From: Lutibacter litoralis
GTDB lineage: Bacteria; Bacteroidota; Bacteroidia; Flavobacteriales; Flavobacteriaceae
Length of the DNA: 64,000 nucleotides
NCBI RefSeq assembly: GCF_014646675.1
Contig: NZ_BMNS01000003.1
Span: 357,580 to 421,579, forward strand
Direction: 5' to 3'
In this document: one piece after another, positions 1 through 8,836 of the stretch
Layout of the letters: each line of letters begins with the position of its first letter
How positions within the stretch are numbered: position 1 is the first letter of the stretch
Program-made: the position numbers and the translations under genes
Notes under the pieces: generated by a model
The model's database searches: none
What the model was told of the DNA's origin: nothing
Seen by the model: only the letters and a program-made list of their open reading frames with translations

Positions 1-889
1 TTGTTAAATTCCAGTTCTACTTCTTTAGGTGTTTTATAATTTAAAGAAGAATGTGGTTTTTTTCTATTATACCGTATTTCTATATATTCAAATACTGCTA
101 ATTTAGCTTCTTCTATGGTTTTAAAACTATGATGATAAATCAATTCAGACTTCAATGTTTAAAAAATGACTCAGCTACAGCATTATCCCAACAATTTCCT
201 TTCCTGCTCATACTTTGAGTAATGAGCTTATTGGTTTTAATATGTTTTCTAAATTCTTTACTAGCATATTGGATACCTCTGTCTAAATTAAAAAGTAAAG
301 GCTTGTCTATTTCTCTTTTTGATAATGCCATTTTTCAAGCCGGAATAATTAATTGATTGGTGTATAAGGTTGTACTCAAAGTACAACCAATAACTTGCCT
401 ATCAAATAAATAAATAACAGTTGTAAGATACAACCAACCTTGTTTGGTTTGTATACAGGTGATATCAGATACTCAAGCCTCGTTTAAATCTTCAGGAGTA
501 AAATTTCTATTTAAATAATTTCTGTAAATAGGATATCGATGGATAGAGTTCGTTGTAATACGATATTTTCTGATTATTTTACTTCTCAGACCATTCAACC
601 TCATTAATTTAGCAACCCTCCCTTTTGAAATATGATAACCTTGTCTATTTAATTCAGTTGCTATTTTAGGACTTCCATAAGTTTTCTGGCTACTATCAAA
701 AATACTCCTTATTAAATCGGTAAATAGGCTATTTTCTAAAGCTCGATTAGAAGGGCCACAACTAAACCACCTATAATAACTACTTCTGCTTACTTTTAAT
801 ACTTTACACATCTTCTTAATAGGATATAAATGTTTATAACTCGCTATAAACTGATAGACTTCCCATCGCTCTTGGAAATGATTTAGCAT
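1..889 (-). pseudogene. IS3-family orfB transposase, inactivated, C-terminus near window edge
   Basis: The N-terminal part (889 down to 476) is an intact open frame with the HTH_21 region of IS3 OrfB (SRSSYYRW, YGSPKIATELNRQG). The DDE integrase core follows but is interrupted by TGA at 473-475 and TGA at 335-337. Both fall where the family normally has Trp (NEA-W-VSDIT and IPA-W-KMAL). A one-base deletion near 157 shifts the frame after AESFFK. The C-terminal motif RYNRKKPHSSLNYKTPKE is recognisable in the shifted frame down to the window start. The product is not functional. Confidence 0.85.
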
Positions 890-949
890 TCGTGAATAAC
901 AAATTTTAAAATAGAAAAAAAATAATCAAAAGATATAAACGGTTTTTTT

Positions 950-1140
950 GATACTGTTGTTAAACTGGAAGTTTCTTTGTAAGTAGCTCGCCACTTTTAA
1001 ATACGTTAAACTTGGACTCATAACTCATTGGTTAATTCCTTTATGTTCTCTCGTTTACTACTAAATCTGATTGCCTCCAATTTAAATTTAATACTGTAAT
1101 GCCGTTTTTTTATAATTCTAAGATATTTGTTTTTAGTTAA
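950..1140 (-). pseudogene. IS3 orfA remnant (HTH part of transposase)
   Basis: On the minus strand, one frame reads KRHYSIKFKLEAIRF followed by SSKRENIKELTNEL, which is the usual start of IS3 OrfA (helix-turn-helix DNA-binding subunit). In-frame TGA and TAA codons then interrupt the part that should continue to a KWRATYKE motif. The motif itself is still readable. The start codon is not clear. This is a dead gene fragment upstream of the orfB relic, in the normal orfA-orfB order. Confidence 0.65.
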
Positions 1141-1245
1141 ACAGTCTTAAAATATTGCCCGAGTAAATGTAGTAACTCCAGAATCTTTGTCTCGTACATT
1201 AATTATCTTTTTTTAATTTTTATAGCTAATTTAAAAAAAAAATGT

Positions 1246-1253
1246 TACGTTTG
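1246..1253 (+). promoter_or_regulatory. Probable -7 promoter box for fucI operon
   Basis: TACGTTTG matches the Bacteroidota -7 consensus TAnnTTTG. It lies two bases before the operator palindrome at 1255, so a bound repressor would cover the expected transcription start. No clear TTG -33 element is seen at the usual distance. Confidence 0.5.
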
Positions 1254-1254
1254 T

Positions 1255-1270
1255 GCTAAATCAATTTAGC
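1255..1270 (+). promoter_or_regulatory. LacI-type operator upstream of fucI
   Basis: GCTAAATCAATTTAGC is a 16-bp near-perfect palindrome with 7-bp arms. It belongs to the set of similar palindromes found before the other operons of this locus and is probably bound by the LacI-family protein encoded at 4972. Confidence 0.7.
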
Positions 1271-1385
1271 TTGATTTTAAAATATTAATAATTTCATTTG
1301 TTGAATTGGCAATGTTATAACGTTAGTTTTTGTTTTGTAATTGTTAATTTTTTAATAGTATTTGAATAAAATAAATAAAAAGAAT

Positions 1386-3164
1386 ATGAAACATAAAAAT
1401 TTGATAGGACAGTTACCAAAAATTGGAATTAGACCAACAATTGATGGTCGGTTGGATGGAGTGCGTGAATCGTTAGAAGAAATTACAATGCAAATGGCTA
1501 AAAATGCAGCAGCCTTTCTTGAAGAGAATTTAAGGCATGCAGATGGAAGCAAGTTAGAGTGCGTAATTTCTGACTCCTGTATTGGTGGAGTTGCAGAGGC
1601 TGCGGCTTCTGCTGATAAATTTGCAAAAGAGGGTGTTGGAGTATCTCTTACAGTAACTCCATGTTGGTGTTATGGAAGTGAAACCATTGATATGGATCCT
1701 ACAATTCCAAAAGCTATTTGGGGGTTTAATGGTACTGAACGTCCTGGAGCAGTATATTTAGCCGCAGCATTAGCTGGGCATAATCAAAAAGGAATTCCTG
1801 CATTTAGTATTTATGGAAGAGATGTTCAAGATAGTGGAGATACTACCATTCCTGACGATGTCCAGGAAAAATTATTACGTTTTGCTCGGGCAGGTCTTGC
1901 AGTAGCTACAATGAAAGGAAAATCATATCTTTCAATGGGAGCAGTGTCAATGGGAATCGCAGGTTCAATAATTGATGCCAATTTCTTTGAAAGTTTCTTA
2001 GGTATGCGATGTGAAAACGTTGATATGTCTGAATTTACTAGAAGAATTGAAGAAGAGATATACGACAAAGATGAATATGAAAAGGCATTAGCTTGGACTA
2101 AAGAAAATTGTAAAGAAGGAAAAGATTACAATCCAGAAGATAGAAAAAAAACAAGAGAAGAGTTAGATAAAGATTGGGAGTTTGTAGTTAAAATGGCTTT
2201 AATTGGCCGTGATTTAATGATTGGTAATCCTAAATTGAAAGAACTGGGATATGGAGAAGAAGCTTTGGGTAGGAATGCTATAATAAGTGGATTCCAAGGT
2301 CAAAGACAATGGACTGATCATTTTCCAAATGGTGACTTTATGGAAGCTATTTTAACATCATCTTTTGATTGGAACGGAATTAGACAACCATTTATGGTTG
2401 CAACTGAAAACGATAGTTTAAATGGAGTTTCCATGTTATTTGGACATTTAATAAATGGAGCGGCGCAAATATTTAGTGATGTTCGTACATATTGGAGTCC
2501 AGATTCCGTAAAAAGAGTAACTGGTCATGAGTTAACTGGAGATGCAAAAAACGGATTTATTCATTTAATTAATTCAGGAGCTTCTGCATTAGATGGTTCT
2601 GGAGAACAAAGTATCTACGGAAAACCAGCTATGAAAGCTTGGTGGGATATTAAAGAGGAAGAAGCACAAAAATGCTTAGACAACACAACTTGGGGACCTG
2701 GAATGTTGGAATACTTTAGAGGAGGAGGATATTCTTCAACATTTAACACTAAAGGAGGAATGCCTGTAACAATGTGTAGAATTAATATTGTTAAAGGAAT
2801 AGGACCTGTGTTACAGATAGCTGAAGGAAAAACAATTGATTTGCCTGAAAATGTACACGATACATTAGTAGAGAGAACAAATCCTACTTGGCCTACAACT
2901 TGGTTTGTGCCTAATTTAACAGGTGAAGGAGCTTTTGAAGACGTGTATAGCGTAATGGCAAATTGGGGAGCAAATCACGGAGCTTTTACCTATGGTCATA
3001 TAGGTGCGGATTTAATAGCTTTGGCTTCAATGTTAAGAATCCCTGTAAATATGCACAATGTAGATAAAAATAAAATATTCAGACCAAGTGCTTGGGCTTC
3101 TTTTGGAATGGATAAGGAAGGTGCAGATTACAGAGCCTGTGATACTTACGGGCCATTATACTAA
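1386..3164 (+). CDS. fucI: L-fucose / D-arabinose isomerase (FucI family)
   Basis: Cytoplasmic aldose-ketose isomerase converting L-fucose to L-fuculose; the family also converts D-arabinose to D-ribulose. From the ATG at 1386 the protein is 592 residues, matching the usual FucI length of about 590. An upstream in-frame TTG at 1362 is less likely because family members begin near [11 protein letters not shown]. Whole-length family motifs are present: [44 protein letters not shown], the metal-ligand regions ATEND and FSDVRTYW, and MHNV near the end. It is first in an operon with the FGGY kinase 18 bp downstream and is preceded by a palindromic operator. Sequence alone cannot decide between the fucose and D-arabinose roles; the kinase next door favours pentose use. 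Confidence 0.93.
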   Translation: MKHKNLIGQLPKIGIRPTIDGRLDGVRESLEEITMQMAKNAAAFLEENLRHADGSKLECVISDSCIGGVAEAAASADKFAKEGVGVSLTVTPCWCYGSETIDMDPTIPKAIWGFNGTERPGAVYLAAALAGHNQKGIPAFSIYGRDVQDSGDTTIPDDVQEKLLRFARAGLAVATMKGKSYLSMGAVSMGIAGSIIDANFFESFLGMRCENVDMSEFTRRIEEEIYDKDEYEKALAWTKENCKEGKDYNPEDRKKTREELDKDWEFVVKMALIGRDLMIGNPKLKELGYGEEALGRNAIISGFQGQRQWTDHFPNGDFMEAILTSSFDWNGIRQPFMVATENDSLNGVSMLFGHLINGAAQIFSDVRTYWSPDSVKRVTGHELTGDAKNGFIHLINSGASALDGSGEQSIYGKPAMKAWWDIKEEEAQKCLDNTTWGPGMLEYFRGGGYSSTFNTKGGMPVTMCRINIVKGIGPVLQIAEGKTIDLPENVHDTLVERTNPTWPTTWFVPNLTGEGAFEDVYSVMANWGANHGAFTYGHIGADLIALASMLRIPVNMHNVDKNKIFRPSAWASFGMDKEGADYRACDTYGPLY

Positions 3165-3182
3165 TAATGTAAATTAGAAATA

Positions 3183-4811
3183 ATGAAAAATAAGTATGTA
3201 ATTGGAGTAGATTATGGAAGTGATTCTGTAAGAGCTGTAGTTGTAAATGCTCTAAGCGGTGAAGAAATTGCTACCTCTATAAAAAAATATTCAAGATGGA
3301 TTGAGGGATTGTATTGCAATCCCTCAGAAAATCAATATAGACAGCACCCCTTAGATTATATTGAGGGATTAGAATGGACAGTTAAAGATGCTCTAAGACA
3401 ATGTGATTTATCAGTAATCGAAAATGTTGTTGGGTTGGGCTTTGATACTACTGGAAGTACACCTGCTTTAGTAGATGAGGGTGGGGTTCCACTGGCTTTA
3501 AAATCTGAGTTTTCTGACAACCCAAATGCGATGTTTGTATTGTGGAAAGATCATACAGCCATTAAAGAAGCCGAAGAGATTAATGTTTTGGCTAGAAAAT
3601 GGGAAATAAATTACACCAAATATGAAGGAGGAATTTATTCTTCTGAATGGGTATGGGCTAAAATGCTTCATGTTTTAAGAGAAGACAAATCTTTATGTGA
3701 ACAAGCTTTTTCTTGGGTAGAACATTGTGATTGGATGCCGGCATTGGTTACAGGAAATACCAATCCAAAGGAAATAAAACGTAGTAGATGTGCAGCTGGT
3801 CATAAAGCTATGTGGCATTCAGATTGGGAAGGACTACCTTCAGAAGAATTTTTAACAACATTAGATCCGTTATTAAAGAATTTTAGAGGGCAATTGTTTA
3901 CTGAAACTTATACCAGTGATACTAGTGTTGGTTCATTGTCACAAGAATGGGCTGATAGGTTAGGTTTAACAACCAATGTGAAAGTAGGCGCTGGTATTTT
4001 TGATGCACATTCGGGTGCCGTGGGCGGTGAGGCTAAACCAGGAGCTCTTTTAAGAATTATTGGGACTTCTACCTGTGATATAATGGTTGTACCCAATGAA
4101 GAAGTAAATGATAAATTAATACCAGGTATTTGCGGACAAGTTGATGGTTCTGTAGTTCCAGGATTTATTGGTTTGGAAGCAGGTCAAAGTGCTTTTGGGG
4201 ATATTTATGCTTGGTATAAAAGTTTATTGGCTTGGCCATTATCTTTAATTGAAAGTGACGAACAAAGAAAAGAAATTGAAGATCAAATTATTGTTCAACT
4301 TTCATTGGAAGCATCTAAAATCCCCGTTACTCCAAATGATTTAATCGCAACAGATTGGTTAAATGGACGCCGTACACCCGATGCTGATCAATCCTTAAAA
4401 GGAAGTATAACAGGTTTAACACTAGGCACAACAGCACCAATGATTTTTAAAGCGCTAGTTGAAGCTACTGCTTATGGTTCCAGAGCAATTGTTGATAGGT
4501 TAATTGAAAATAACGTGCAAATTAATGAAGTAATTGCATTAGGAGGAGTAGCTAAAAAATCAGATTTTGTGATGCAAACACTTTCGAATGTACTTAATTT
4601 ACCAATTAAAATAGCAAGGTCTTATGAAACTTGTGCATTGGGATCAGCTATGTATGCCGCAGTTGTTGGAGGTGTATATAGTTCTCTTCAAGAAGCCCAA
4701 ATAGCAATGGGGTGTGGTATGGAAAATGAATATAAACCTGAACCTGATAAAGTAGTTGTATACCAAGAAAATTATAAAAAATATTTGAAATTAGGGAAGT
4801 GTAAAGTTTAA
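3183..4811 (+). CDS. FGGY-family sugar kinase, ribulokinase (AraB)-like
   Basis: ATP-dependent kinase of a ketose, 542 residues. The N-terminal phosphate loop GVDYGSDSVRAVVV, the block LGFDTTGSTPALVDEGG and the C-terminal half with ALGGVAKKSDFVMQTLSNV and ALGSAMYAAVVGG are typical of the AraB branch (about 560 residues), rather than the shorter FucK/RhaB kinases of about 470-490. Its position directly after the isomerase says that it phosphorylates the ketose that enzyme makes. AraB-type kinases are known to accept D- and L-ribulose, giving the 5-phosphate, which would feed the pentose phosphate pathway. A fuculokinase role remains possible. Confidence 0.85.
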   Translation: MKNKYVIGVDYGSDSVRAVVVNALSGEEIATSIKKYSRWIEGLYCNPSENQYRQHPLDYIEGLEWTVKDALRQCDLSVIENVVGLGFDTTGSTPALVDEGGVPLALKSEFSDNPNAMFVLWKDHTAIKEAEEINVLARKWEINYTKYEGGIYSSEWVWAKMLHVLREDKSLCEQAFSWVEHCDWMPALVTGNTNPKEIKRSRCAAGHKAMWHSDWEGLPSEEFLTTLDPLLKNFRGQLFTETYTSDTSVGSLSQEWADRLGLTTNVKVGAGIFDAHSGAVGGEAKPGALLRIIGTSTCDIMVVPNEEVNDKLIPGICGQVDGSVVPGFIGLEAGQSAFGDIYAWYKSLLAWPLSLIESDEQRKEIEDQIIVQLSLEASKIPVTPNDLIATDWLNGRRTPDADQSLKGSITGLTLGTTAPMIFKALVEATAYGSRAIVDRLIENNVQINEVIALGGVAKKSDFVMQTLSNVLNLPIKIARSYETCALGSAMYAAVVGGVYSSLQEAQIAMGCGMENEYKPEPDKVVVYQENYKKYLKLGKCKV

Positions 4812-4971
4812 AAAAAACTTCTATATTATAAAGTAATTTAAGTATAAATAGTTAATTTACGCACTGATTAAAATTAAGTAGACGTTATTACAAACTATTG
4901 TGAAAGACAGTGATAATTATAGTTAATTGAAGTTTTATTACGAGATAAAATTAATAATAAACCGTAAATTT

Positions 4972-5970
4972 ATGAAAAAGGTTAGTCTTGCAGATATTTC
5001 TAAAGAGTTAGGTGTTTCCAAAACATTGGTTTCGTTTGTAATGAATGGAAAGGCTGAAGAAATGCGTATTAGTGAGGAAATGACAGAAAAAGTGTTGTTA
5101 AAGGCTAAAGAAATGGGCTATAAAGCTAATTATTTGGCAAAAGCGTTAAGAACAGGTAAATCCAACACAATAGGTCTTATTGTAGCAGATATATCAAATA
5201 CATTTTTCGCTAAATTAGCTAGAAGTATAGAAGATGAGGCAATTAAATATGGGTATAATGTAATTTTTGGTAGTTCTGATGAAGATAGTAAAAAATCAAC
5301 AAAATTGATAGATGTTTTTTTAGATAAAAAAGTTGATGGTTTGATTATTTGCCCTTCTAAAGGAGATGAAAATTATATTAAAAAATTGCAAAAGGCAAAG
5401 ATTCCAAATGTAATGGTCGATAGATATTTTTCAAATATTGAAGGAAATATAGTTGTTGTTAATAATAAAGAAGGGGCTTTTCAGATTGTTGAGGGGCAAA
5501 TTAAAAAGAGGTATAAGCGTATAGGTTGTGTGAATTTTAATGTTGGTCTTATTCAGATGGATTATAGATTGGAAGGATATAAAGCAGCATTAGTAGCTAA
5601 CGAAATTGAGTATGATGACCAGCTTGTTAAAAATGTCTCTTTTGAAAATATTGAAGAAAAAGCAGAAAAAGCAGTAAAGGAATTATTAGAGAATGATGTT
5701 GAAGTGATTTTTTTCACAAATAACCACTTGGCTTTTCTTGGTTTGAAGCTAATTAAAGAACATAATAGAAAGAATAAAAGACAAGTATCGATTTGTAGTT
5801 TTGATAGCTATGCTTTTATGGATTTATTAGAAGTTCCTATAGTTTATGGGGTTCAGCCTATAAGTTTATTAGGGAAAAATGCAGTGGATTTAATTGTAAA
5901 ACAAATTGATTCAGATACTTTGGTAAATGAGAAAAGAGTATTACCAATTGACATACTAGAAATTAAATAA
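4972..5970 (+). CDS. LacI-family transcriptional regulator of the locus
   Basis: A 332-residue regulator. The start at ATG 4972 is preferred over an upstream in-frame TTG at 4927, because the product then begins MKKVSLADISKELGVSK, the normal start of a LacI helix-turn-helix. Residues about 4-50 form the HTH, followed by a hinge (YLAKALRTGKS) and a periplasmic-binding-protein-like sensor domain (NTIGLIVADISNTFFAKLA onward). It is encoded between the isomerase/kinase pair and the FucP-like transporter. The repeated 16-bp palindromes before five operons are the size and symmetry expected for its operators. No such palindrome is visible before its own gene. The effector is unknown, perhaps a sugar or sugar phosphate from this pathway. 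Confidence 0.93.
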   Translation: MKKVSLADISKELGVSKTLVSFVMNGKAEEMRISEEMTEKVLLKAKEMGYKANYLAKALRTGKSNTIGLIVADISNTFFAKLARSIEDEAIKYGYNVIFGSSDEDSKKSTKLIDVFLDKKVDGLIICPSKGDENYIKKLQKAKIPNVMVDRYFSNIEGNIVVVNNKEGAFQIVEGQIKKRYKRIGCVNFNVGLIQMDYRLEGYKAALVANEIEYDDQLVKNVSFENIEEKAEKAVKELLENDVEVIFFTNNHLAFLGLKLIKEHNRKNKRQVSICSFDSYAFMDLLEVPIVYGVQPISLLGKNAVDLIVKQIDSDTLVNEKRVLPIDILEIK

Positions 5971-6030
5971 TTTCAAACTAAAAGATTCAGTTTAGATATT
6001 ATATCGAAATTGAATTTTTTTATCATTTTA

Positions 6031-6046
6031 GCTAAATCGTTTAAGT
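6031..6046 (+). promoter_or_regulatory. LacI-type operator upstream of the FucP-like gene
   Basis: GCTAAATCGTTTAAGT resembles the site at 33653 (GCTAAATCGTTTAAGC), differing only at the last base. It is about 155 bp before the fucP-like start. A separate perfect 7-bp-arm inverted repeat (CACTAAA ... TTTAGTG, 6136-6155) lies between the operator and the gene. Confidence 0.6.
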
Positions 6047-6200
6047 AGCAAGGTATAAGTTAAAATTATAGGGTTGTTTATAGAGATTTAATTTAAAGTT
6101 GGTATTCATATTTTAAATAATTTTTAACTAAAAAACACTAAATAAAGCTTTAGTGAAAAGCTAAAAATAATAAACACAGAGAATTTAAAATTTAAATAAA

Positions 6201-7523
6201 ATGAAAGATTCGAATCTAGGCAATAAAACTATACAAAAACAAAAGAAAATACCTGTAGTGTCTAAAAAAGTAGTAATTCCATTTATTTTAATTACATCTT
6301 TATTTGCATTATGGGGTTTTGCAAATGACATAACCAATCCAATGGTTTCAGCATTTAAAAAAATAATGGAATTGGATAATTTTCAGGCCTCGTTAGTACA
6401 GTTAGCCTTTTATGGCGGATATGGTACAATGGCATTGCCAGCCGCAATTTTCATAAAAAAATATTCTTATAAAAAAGGAATATTAATGGGATTAACTCTT
6501 TATGCCATCGGATGTTTATTGTTTTATCCAGCGGCAGTTTATGAACAATACTATTATTTTTTAGCAGCTTTATATATTTTAACGTTTGGACTTGCTTTTT
6601 TGGAAACAACAGCCAACCCATATATTTTGTCAATGGGAGATGAAAAAACGGCAACGCAACGTTTAAATCTGGCACAAGCCTTTAATCCTATTGGGGCATT
6701 ATCAGGATTATTTGTTGCTCAAACTTTTGTGTTAGGAGCCTTGCAATCTGATGATGTAAATTTTTCAGCATTAACTGAAGACGCTAAATCAGTAATTAAA
6801 ACTTCAGATTTATTAGTAATAAGAGACCCATATGTAGCTTTGGGAGCTTTTGTATTGTTGATGTTAGCTGTTATTGCTTTTGTGAAAATGCCTGAAAATC
6901 TAGAAAAAAATCAATCTAGTGTTTGGGAATCTATAAAAAGATTGTTTAAAAAAGAGCGTTTTGTAGGTGGGGTAGTAGCACAAACTTTTTATGTGGGAGC
7001 TCAAATTATGTGTTGGACGTACATTTATCAATATGCAGAAATTTTAGGAATTGATAATCAAACTACGGTGTACTATGCAATGACTGCTTTGGGAGTGTTT
7101 TTAGCTGGACGTTGGATTTGTACTTTTCTATTGAAATATATAAACTCGGGAAAATTATTATTTTTTCTTTCTATTGGAGCAATCGGTTGTACCCTTGGAG
7201 CTATATTTATTCACGGAATGGGCGGGTTGTACAGTTTAGTAGCGATTTCTTTTTGTATGTCTTTAATGTTTCCAACAATTTATGGAATTGCTTTGAAAGG
7301 TTTAGGTGAAGATGCCAAATATGCTTCAGCATTTTTAGTAATGGCCATTGTTGGTGGGGCTATTATGCCATCATTGCAAGGTTTAGTTTTAGATATTGGT
7401 GGTTCTGGATATGAGGATGTTTCAATATTAGGTGTACCTGAAGTGAATTTTTCATTTATTCTACCATTAATGTGCTATGTAGTGGTTGCTTTATACGGCT
7501 ACAGAGCGATTAGGTACAACTAG
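6201..7523 (+). CDS. fucP: FucP-type L-fucose (or D-arabinose):H+ symporter
   Basis: Inner-membrane major facilitator of 440 residues with about 12 hydrophobic segments, the same size as E. coli FucP. It shows family motifs FALWGFANDITNPM in the first membrane helix and FGLAFLETTANPYILSMG, where the Glu of LETTANP matches the conserved proton-coupling Glu of FucP. LNLAQAFNPIGAL follows. It opens a run of closely spaced genes to 15675, all probably controlled from the operator at 6031. E. coli FucP also carries D-arabinose, so its substrate is compatible with either sugar. Confidence 0.88.
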   Translation: MKDSNLGNKTIQKQKKIPVVSKKVVIPFILITSLFALWGFANDITNPMVSAFKKIMELDNFQASLVQLAFYGGYGTMALPAAIFIKKYSYKKGILMGLTLYAIGCLLFYPAAVYEQYYYFLAALYILTFGLAFLETTANPYILSMGDEKTATQRLNLAQAFNPIGALSGLFVAQTFVLGALQSDDVNFSALTEDAKSVIKTSDLLVIRDPYVALGAFVLLMLAVIAFVKMPENLEKNQSSVWESIKRLFKKERFVGGVVAQTFYVGAQIMCWTYIYQYAEILGIDNQTTVYYAMTALGVFLAGRWICTFLLKYINSGKLLFFLSIGAIGCTLGAIFIHGMGGLYSLVAISFCMSLMFPTIYGIALKGLGEDAKYASAFLVMAIVGGAIMPSLQGLVLDIGGSGYEDVSILGVPEVNFSFILPLMCYVVVALYGYRAIRYN

Positions 7524-7561
7524 GAATAAATCAAAGAACAATTATTAATACACCATAAATC

Positions 7562-8821
7562 ATGAAAAAAACATTAAAAAATATAACTGTAACAGCAATT
7601 GTTTTGATAATTACAGTTTCGTGCAATATTAAAAACACTAAAAAAGTGGAAAAAACAACTGAAGATAAAACAATAGAGGAAAAAGGAACTTTTGGTTATG
7701 ATAAGGCTTTTTTAAAAAAGAACTATAAAAATACTATTGTTTTAGAAAGTAGCGATCAAAAAGCAAGCATTATTCTATCTCCGGAGTTACAAGGTCGTGT
7801 TATGACTAGTACTTTAAATGGAGATGAAGGAATGAGTTTTGGTTGGTTGAATTATGATTTAATTGCTTCTAAAAAAATAGAGGAACACTTTAATCCTACA
7901 GGTGGTGAAGAGCGTTTTTGGTTAGGGCCAGAAGGAGGTCAATTTTCAATTTATTTTGAAAAAGATAAAAGTTTTGAATTTGAAAACTGGTATGTGCCAG
8001 CAGCAATTGATACAGAAGGGTTTAATGTTATCAAACAAAATGAAAATAGTGTAGCATTTCAAAAAGAAATGAACCTCATTAATTATTCTGGCACAAAATT
8101 CCATTTAGAGGTAAAAAGGAATATAACACTTTTATCTAAAGGTCAAATATCAGAAGCATTACAATTGTCTTCTAATGATTTCTCATCTGTGGCATATGAA
8201 ACTCAAAATATTGTAAAAAATATTGGAGATCAAGCTTGGGAAAAAGAAACTGGTTTGGTGTCAATTTGGATGTTAAGTATGATGACTCCTTCATCAGAGG
8301 TTACAGTAGTTGCACCTATAAAAGAAGGTTTAGATAGTGAAAAAGGAATAAAAGTAAATGACAATTATTTTGGGAAAATTTCAGCAGATAGAATAAAAAG
8401 TACGGAGCAAAATGTGTTTTTTAAAGCTGATGGTAAAAGTCGAGGAAAAATAGGATTTTCCCCACAAAGGTCAACTGAATTTATTGGAAGTTATGATGCT
8501 CAAAATAAAGTGTTAACCATTTTACAGATTCCAGAACCAAAGTCCACCGATAAGTATGTGAATTCAGCTTGGGAAATACAAAAAGATCCCTACTCAGGAG
8601 ATGTGTTGAATTCTTATAACGATGGACCATTAGAAGATGGATCTCAAATGGGACCTTTTTATGAATTAGAAAGTTCCTCTCCAGCACTCGCTTTAAAATC
8701 AGGAGAGCACTATAGCCATACACAACGTATGTACCATTTCAAAGGTTCAAAAGAAGTATTAAATAAAATATCAAAACAACTATTGAATGTTTCAATTGAA
8801 GAAATTGAAGCAGTCTTTTAA
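7562..8821 (+). CDS. Secreted lipoprotein of unknown function, DUF6786-like
   Basis: A 419-residue protein with a lipoprotein signal (ITVSC, lipid Cys at residue 21), so it is probably anchored in the outer or inner membrane. The conserved blocks PELQGRVMTSTLNGDEG and GGEERFWLGPEGGQFSIYF are those I associate with a domain of unknown function (DUF6786). The glycine-rich PEGGQ region and mainly beta sequence recall mutarotase-like folds, but this is not demonstrated. It sits between the FucP-like transporter and a GH29 gene with short gaps, so it is expressed with fucosidase-type enzymes. A role in anomer interconversion or glycan binding is only a guess. Confidence 0.6.
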   Translation: MKKTLKNITVTAIVLIITVSCNIKNTKKVEKTTEDKTIEEKGTFGYDKAFLKKNYKNTIVLESSDQKASIILSPELQGRVMTSTLNGDEGMSFGWLNYDLIASKKIEEHFNPTGGEERFWLGPEGGQFSIYFEKDKSFEFENWYVPAAIDTEGFNVIKQNENSVAFQKEMNLINYSGTKFHLEVKRNITLLSKGQISEALQLSSNDFSSVAYETQNIVKNIGDQAWEKETGLVSIWMLSMMTPSSEVTVVAPIKEGLDSEKGIKVNDNYFGKISADRIKSTEQNVFFKADGKSRGKIGFSPQRSTEFIGSYDAQNKVLTILQIPEPKSTDKYVNSAWEIQKDPYSGDVLNSYNDGPLEDGSQMGPFYELESSSPALALKSGEHYSHTQRMYHFKGSKEVLNKISKQLLNVSIEEIEAVF

Positions 8822-8836
8822 ATAAAATAATTAAAA

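Larger units (their letters stand above)
1..1140 (-). mobile_element. Decayed IS3-family insertion sequence, left part cut by window edge
   Basis: Minus-strand remains of both IS3-type reading frames are visible: an orfA relic around 950-1140 and an orfB relic from 889 to the window start. Both carry stops or frameshifts, so the element cannot make an intact transposase. No convincing terminal inverted repeats could be placed, because one end lies outside the window and the other end is eroded. It sits directly upstream of the polysaccharide locus and may mark one edge of an acquired segment. Confidence 0.8.

Noticed and set aside
1386-4811. Standard fucI-fucK-fucA L-fucose operon
   Set aside because: The kinase is of the longer AraB type, and no class II fuculose aldolase gene occurs in the window.
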